Source of the DNA: JAIQFL01 sp035501495
Lineage (GTDB): Bacteria > Acidobacteriota > Terriglobia > Bryobacterales > Bryobacteraceae
DNA: 64,000 nt
Assembly (NCBI GenBank): GCA_035501495.1
Contig: DATJWB010000138.1
Span: 1 to 64,000, forward strand
Reading direction: 5' to 3'
Made by a program: the position numbers and the translations under genes. The notes under the pieces are model-generated. The model ran no database searches, was not told where the DNA came from, and saw nothing but the letters and a program-made list of their open reading frames with translations. Numbering within the stretch: position 1 is the first letter of the stretch; each line of letters begins with the position of its first letter. Positions 63,323-64,000 of the stretch are shown here, piece after piece.

Positions 63323-64000
63323 GTTGCAAGCTTTGCGGGCTGGATTCATCGGTCCACGAATTCTGCTGTGCGGGGTGTGAGAACGTCTACGCGATCCTGA
63401 TGGAGAGCGGCGTGATCGCCTCGGGCCAGGATTTCCGCGATACCGAAATCTATCGGGAAAGCCTGCGCCTTGGACTGATCTCCAACCGCTCCGCCGAAGC
63501 CCCCGACATCCCCGAAAACGTGGAAACCCGCGAGGCCGTCTTCCACGTTGCCGGAATGTGGTGTACGTCCTGCGGCTGGCTGATCGAGCACGCCCTGGCG
63601 CGCTTGCGCGGCGTTCGGTCCGCCGAGGTGCTGTTTGCGAGCGATCTGCTGAAGGTCCGTTACGCCCCCCAGTACTTGCCGCTGGAGCGCATCTTGGAGC
63701 GCGTCGCCTCACTGGGGTACCGCGCCACCGAGTACCAGGGTCCGGGTGGCCGCACCGACGCCGAGCGCAAGAACCTGCTCCTGCGCACCGGTATTGCCGC
63801 GTTCCTGTGGATGAACGCCATGATGTTCAGCCTGGTGATCTATGCCAGCTATTTCGAAAGGATCACCGGTTTCGGCCGGCACGTGCCGTTCGTTCTGATG
63901 GCAATCGCGACTCCAGCCGTGTTCTACTGCGCTGCGCCCGTCCTGCGCATCGCCTGGGCCGGCGTCCGCACGCGCGCTCTCCGGATGGAAGCTTTGCTGG
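63319..64000 (+). CDS. ccoI: Copper-transporting P-type ATPase (CcoI/FixI-like), partial
   Basis: The first 227 residues of a heavy-metal P-type ATPase. It starts MSCKLCGLDSSVHEFCCAGC, then the heavy-metal-associated domain GMWCTSCGWLIEHALARLRG with the CxxC, followed by the first transmembrane pairs (LWMNAMMFSLVIYASYFERI). CcoI loads copper into cbb3 oxidase. The gene is cut by the window end, so the catalytic DKTGT loop is not visible. Confidence 0.88.
   Translation, partial: MSCKLCGLDSSVHEFCCAGCENVYAILMESGVIASGQDFRDTEIYRESLRLGLISNRSAEAPDIPENVETREAVFHVAGMWCTSCGWLIEHALARLRGVRSAEVLFASDLLKVRYAPQYLPLERILERVASLGYRATEYQGPGGRTDAERKNLLLRTGIAAFLWMNAMMFSLVIYASYFERITGFGRHVPFVLMAIATPAVFYCAAPVLRIAWAGVRTRALRMEALL

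Overview
The window is GC-rich, densely coded bacterial DNA. The best guess for the source is a soil Acidobacteriota of the Solibacter/Bryobacter type. This rests on the mix of genes: a bc-type complex fused in one operon to a cbb3 oxidase and a seven-haem cytochrome, M13 and M19-like exported peptidases, lutABC, a YciF-like protein, and split-ATPase YbhGFSR-type exporters. It is an inference; there is no rRNA, tRNA or marker gene to confirm it. No CRISPR array or intact mobile element was seen.

Layout: (1) 1-2210 is a decayed zone with a possible transposase remnant and the remains of a second lactate-utilisation locus (LutB C-terminus, internally deleted LutC). (2) 2239-7293 is a YtcA/MdtNOP-like efflux operon whose outer-membrane gene is frameshifted. 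(3) 7342-16958 (minus) is a tightly packed ten-gene operon of unknown purpose: isochorismatase-like hydrolase, YtcJ-type amidohydrolase, metallo-beta-lactamase-fold hydrolase, alpha/beta hydrolase, VOC protein, alginate-export-type porin, three small membrane proteins and an MFS exporter. (4) 17503-31626 (plus) is a ten-gene operon for catabolism of purines or related N-heterocycles, containing homologues of E. coli XdhD, YgfM, YgeY, YgfK, YgeW, YqeA and SsnA. (5) 31747-37277 holds divergent exported peptidases, a phosphatase and a hypothetical gene. (6) 37450-37865 is a broken DUF1778/GNAT toxin-antitoxin pair. (7) 37867-40973 (minus) is an intact lutABC plus a small membrane protein. (8) 41054-42848 has a patatin-like protein and a lipoprotein. 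(9) 42856-50176 (minus) is a TetR-controlled ABC-2/HlyD/TolC export operon. (10) 50362-51700 has a YciF-like protein and an orphan FliA/WhiG-type sigma factor. (11) 52598 to the window end is a respiratory operon: Rrf2 regulator, Rieske protein, cytochrome b, seven-haem cytochrome c, CcoN, CcoO, small membrane subunits, a GltD-like flavoprotein, a SafE-like protein, CcoG and a CcoI copper ATPase that is cut by the window end. A good sigma-54 promoter match lies upstream of it.

How the parts fit: in the purine operon, deaminases and the molybdenum hydroxylase would prepare the ring, YgfK would add reducing equivalents, YgeY and the PLP enzymes would break down ring-opened products, and YgeW with carbamate kinase would recover ATP from carbamoyl groups. 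The respiratory operon would pass electrons from quinol through cytochrome b/Rieske and the seven-haem cytochrome to the cbb3 oxidase. A pair of related inverted-repeat elements (46096-46258 and 61153-61284) sits in intra-operon gaps of two unrelated operons.
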